Source: Anaerolineales bacterium UBA2232 (lineage in GTDB: Bacteria; Chloroflexota; Anaerolineae; UBA2200). From it: 5,569 bases of DNA. Position 1 is the first letter of the stretch. Each line of letters starts with the position of its first letter. The notes under the pieces are model-generated. The model saw nothing but the letters and a program-made list of their open reading frames with translations. It had not been told where the DNA came from and ran no database searches. The position numbers were made by a program, and so were the translations under genes. Positions 4,447 through 5,569 of this stretch are shown here, one piece after another. The stretch lies in contig DDYO01000121.1 of NCBI GenBank assembly GCA_002348045.1, positions 374 to 5,942 of the forward strand, written 5' to 3'.

Positions 4447-5569
4447 ATGAGCCATTGTACCACAGAAATCGAAGAGCGCCTGGGCAGCATCTTTCGTGAG
4501 CAGGTTCGAGCGATCGTTGCAGAAGGGAAAGCCAATAGTATTGGGTCGATGGAGACAGCCATCGGGACAGCCCTACGCGAGTTGGGAGCTTGCTGGCTGG
4601 CGACCTGGTTGAGGCAGCTGGGAGGGGCAGCCATGCCGCCGGAGATACCATGTCACTGTGGAGAGATGAGCGAGTACAATCGACTTCGCGAGGGGGTACT
4701 GCTGACGCCATTTGGGCGGGTATCGTTCAAGCGGCGCTATTATCTATGCCGACACTGCCACGAGGGGCAGTATCCGCTGGATGAGCAGTTAGGGTATGAG
4801 CCAGGACAGATGACGCCACAACTGACCAGCATGGCGGGATGGATTGGTGCCGAACTACCCTTTGAGCGGGGGAGCGCATTGCTGGAGGGGCTGTGTGGGA
4901 TCTCCTTGAGTGAGAACTCGGTACGCGAGGCCACTCAGCGGATGGGACAAGCCGTGCGGGAACAGGAAGAGGCGTGGCAGGTTGCCAGCGAGGATGTGCG
5001 GCTGCTGAAGGAACGGGATCGCTTGCCCACCGGCCGCAAGCCCGCGCGTCTATATGGCTCCATGGATGGAGTCTTGGTGCCCGTGGGCAAGGAGTATCGA
5101 GAACTCAAGGTAGGGAGCTGGTACTGCGAAGGAGGAAGAAAGGGAACCGAGGAAGAGACACCTCGCGCCACTGAGATCAGCTACTTCTGCGACATCGCTC
5201 CCGCGGAGCAGTTCGGACGCCTGTTCTGGGCCACTGGCTGCCAACGCCAGGCTGATCAAGCCCAAGAGTTGGTCTTCGTGACCGACGGCGCGCTCTGGAT
5301 CTGGAACCTGGTGGCGGACTACTTCCCCAAGGCGGTGCAGATCGTCGACTGGTATCATGCGGTAGAGTATATCGCCCCCATCGCTCATGCCGCCTTTGGT
5401 GAAAACTCGACGCAAGGTCAGGTTTGGCAAGACCAGGTGATCACCGACCTCTGGGAGGGGCGCTTCCAGCAAGTCCTGGAACACTTTCGAAGCTGGCTGG
5501 ATCATCCCAAGGCAGGGGAACCTGCTGCCCAAGCCTATGGCTACTACGTCAACAATCGAGACCGCATGC
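4447..5569 (+). CDS. ISKra4-family DDE transposase, 5' part (runs off window)
   Basis: The frame is open from the ATG at 4447 to the window edge (374 codons). AAGGAGG at 4434-4440 gives a strong ribosome site at 6-base spacing. The N-terminus is helical, followed by a zinc-finger-like CHC (69-71) and CRHC (101-104) pair around the segment FKRRYYLCRHCHEGQYPLDE, which is characteristic of ISKra4 transposases. The catalytic domain follows: D207 in SMDGVLVP and D280 in FVTDGALWIWN are the first two acidic residues of the DDE triad, and IVDWYHAVEYI (299-309) is the conserved block after the second. The final Glu lies beyond the window. The expected length is roughly 450-500 aa, so about three quarters is present. 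No frameshift or stop is seen, so the copy is probably intact. It lies divergently to the regulator operon, 214 bases away. Confidence 0.9.
   Translation, partial: MSHCTTEIEERLGSIFREQVRAIVAEGKANSIGSMETAIGTALRELGACWLATWLRQLGGAAMPPEIPCHCGEMSEYNRLREGVLLTPFGRVSFKRRYYLCRHCHEGQYPLDEQLGYEPGQMTPQLTSMAGWIGAELPFERGSALLEGLCGISLSENSVREATQRMGQAVREQEEAWQVASEDVRLLKERDRLPTGRKPARLYGSMDGVLVPVGKEYRELKVGSWYCEGGRKGTEEETPRATEISYFCDIAPAEQFGRLFWATGCQRQADQAQELVFVTDGALWIWNLVADYFPKAVQIVDWYHAVEYIAPIAHAAFGENSTQGQVWQDQVITDLWEGRFQQVLEHFRSWLDHPKAGEPAAQAYGYYVNNRDRM

Larger units (their letters stand above)
4342..5569 (+). mobile_element. ISKra4-family insertion sequence, left portion (left end unresolved, right end outside window)
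   Basis: The element is inferred from its transposase. The left boundary cannot be fixed without the right terminal repeat; it should lie between the minus-strand promoter (ending 4341) and the transposase ATG at 4447. A candidate terminal or subterminal structure is the dyad at 4373-4390. The start given is the outer limit, not an observed edge. Confidence 0.5.

Noticed and set aside
5050..5532. Minus-strand frame of 160 codons at the right end
   Set aside because: It lies antisense to the transposase, whose plus-strand frame is open to the edge with zinc-finger and DDE motifs.
1..5569. CRISPR array, tRNA or rRNA genes, toxin-antitoxin or phage-defence modules
   Set aside because: No regularly spaced short repeats, no RNA gene sequence and no defence-type domains were seen on either strand; the only direct repeat is the 961-base-period DegV duplication.

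Overview
The window is 5,569 bases of moderately GC-rich bacterial DNA. It holds one long run of genes on the minus strand, from about 4232 down to 1, and a transposase gene on the plus strand from 4447 to the right edge. The mix of genes (two tandem DegV/FakB-type lipid-binding proteins, an ArsA/Get3-type ATPase, a UlaG-like metallohydrolase, an ISKra4-type transposase), strong GGAGG ribosome binding sites and frequent GTG starts would suit a Chloroflexota or a deep-branching Firmicutes-like lineage. That assignment is an inference from gene content and is weak.

Reading in the direction of transcription (right to left): a winged-helix regulator (4232-3534) sits behind a near-consensus sigma-70 promoter (TTGACA, 17 bases, TACAAT). 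After 66 bases comes DegV paralogue B (3467-2619), and after 112 bases DegV paralogue A (2506-1658). A cysteine-rich 114-residue protein follows after 16 bases (1641-1297). A doubtful 70-codon ORF overlaps its stop by ATGA (1300-1088). Then come a UPF0173/UlaG-like metallo-beta-lactamase-fold hydrolase (1152-508), a 113-residue protein built from two copies of a roughly 34-residue unit (414-73), and the first 14 codons of an ArsA/Get3-family ATPase (42-1), cut by the window edge. All point the same way with short gaps and no visible terminator, so they may form one transcript.

The most interesting part is the DegV pair. The two genes lie in tandem with a constant 961-base period and equal length (282 aa, no gaps). 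A 156-base block covering the 5' leader and the first 28 codons is almost identical (153/156), with all three differences silent. Residues 29-118 match at only about 43%, and the C-terminal third is again highly conserved. The repeated block reaches into the last bases of the upstream regulator gene, which shows how the duplication arose. Paralogue A keeps the fatty-acid-binding signature (TTSQPS, LSGT, KGGRI, THTGPG). Paralogue B has lost or changed every one of these. This looks like duplication followed by neofunctionalisation or decay of one ligand site, with the 5' end recently homogenised.

In FakB-type systems DegV proteins carry fatty acids to a kinase for incorporation into membrane lipid. 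No FakA-like kinase is visible here, so the partner would be elsewhere. The joint occurrence of a regulator, two lipid-binding proteins, a cysteine-rich protein, a metallohydrolase and an ArsA-type ATPase is suggestive of a common process, but the sequence does not reveal which one.

The right end (about 4342-5569) is the left part of an ISKra4-family insertion sequence. Its transposase shows a zinc-finger-like N-terminus and two of the three DDE residues before the window ends.
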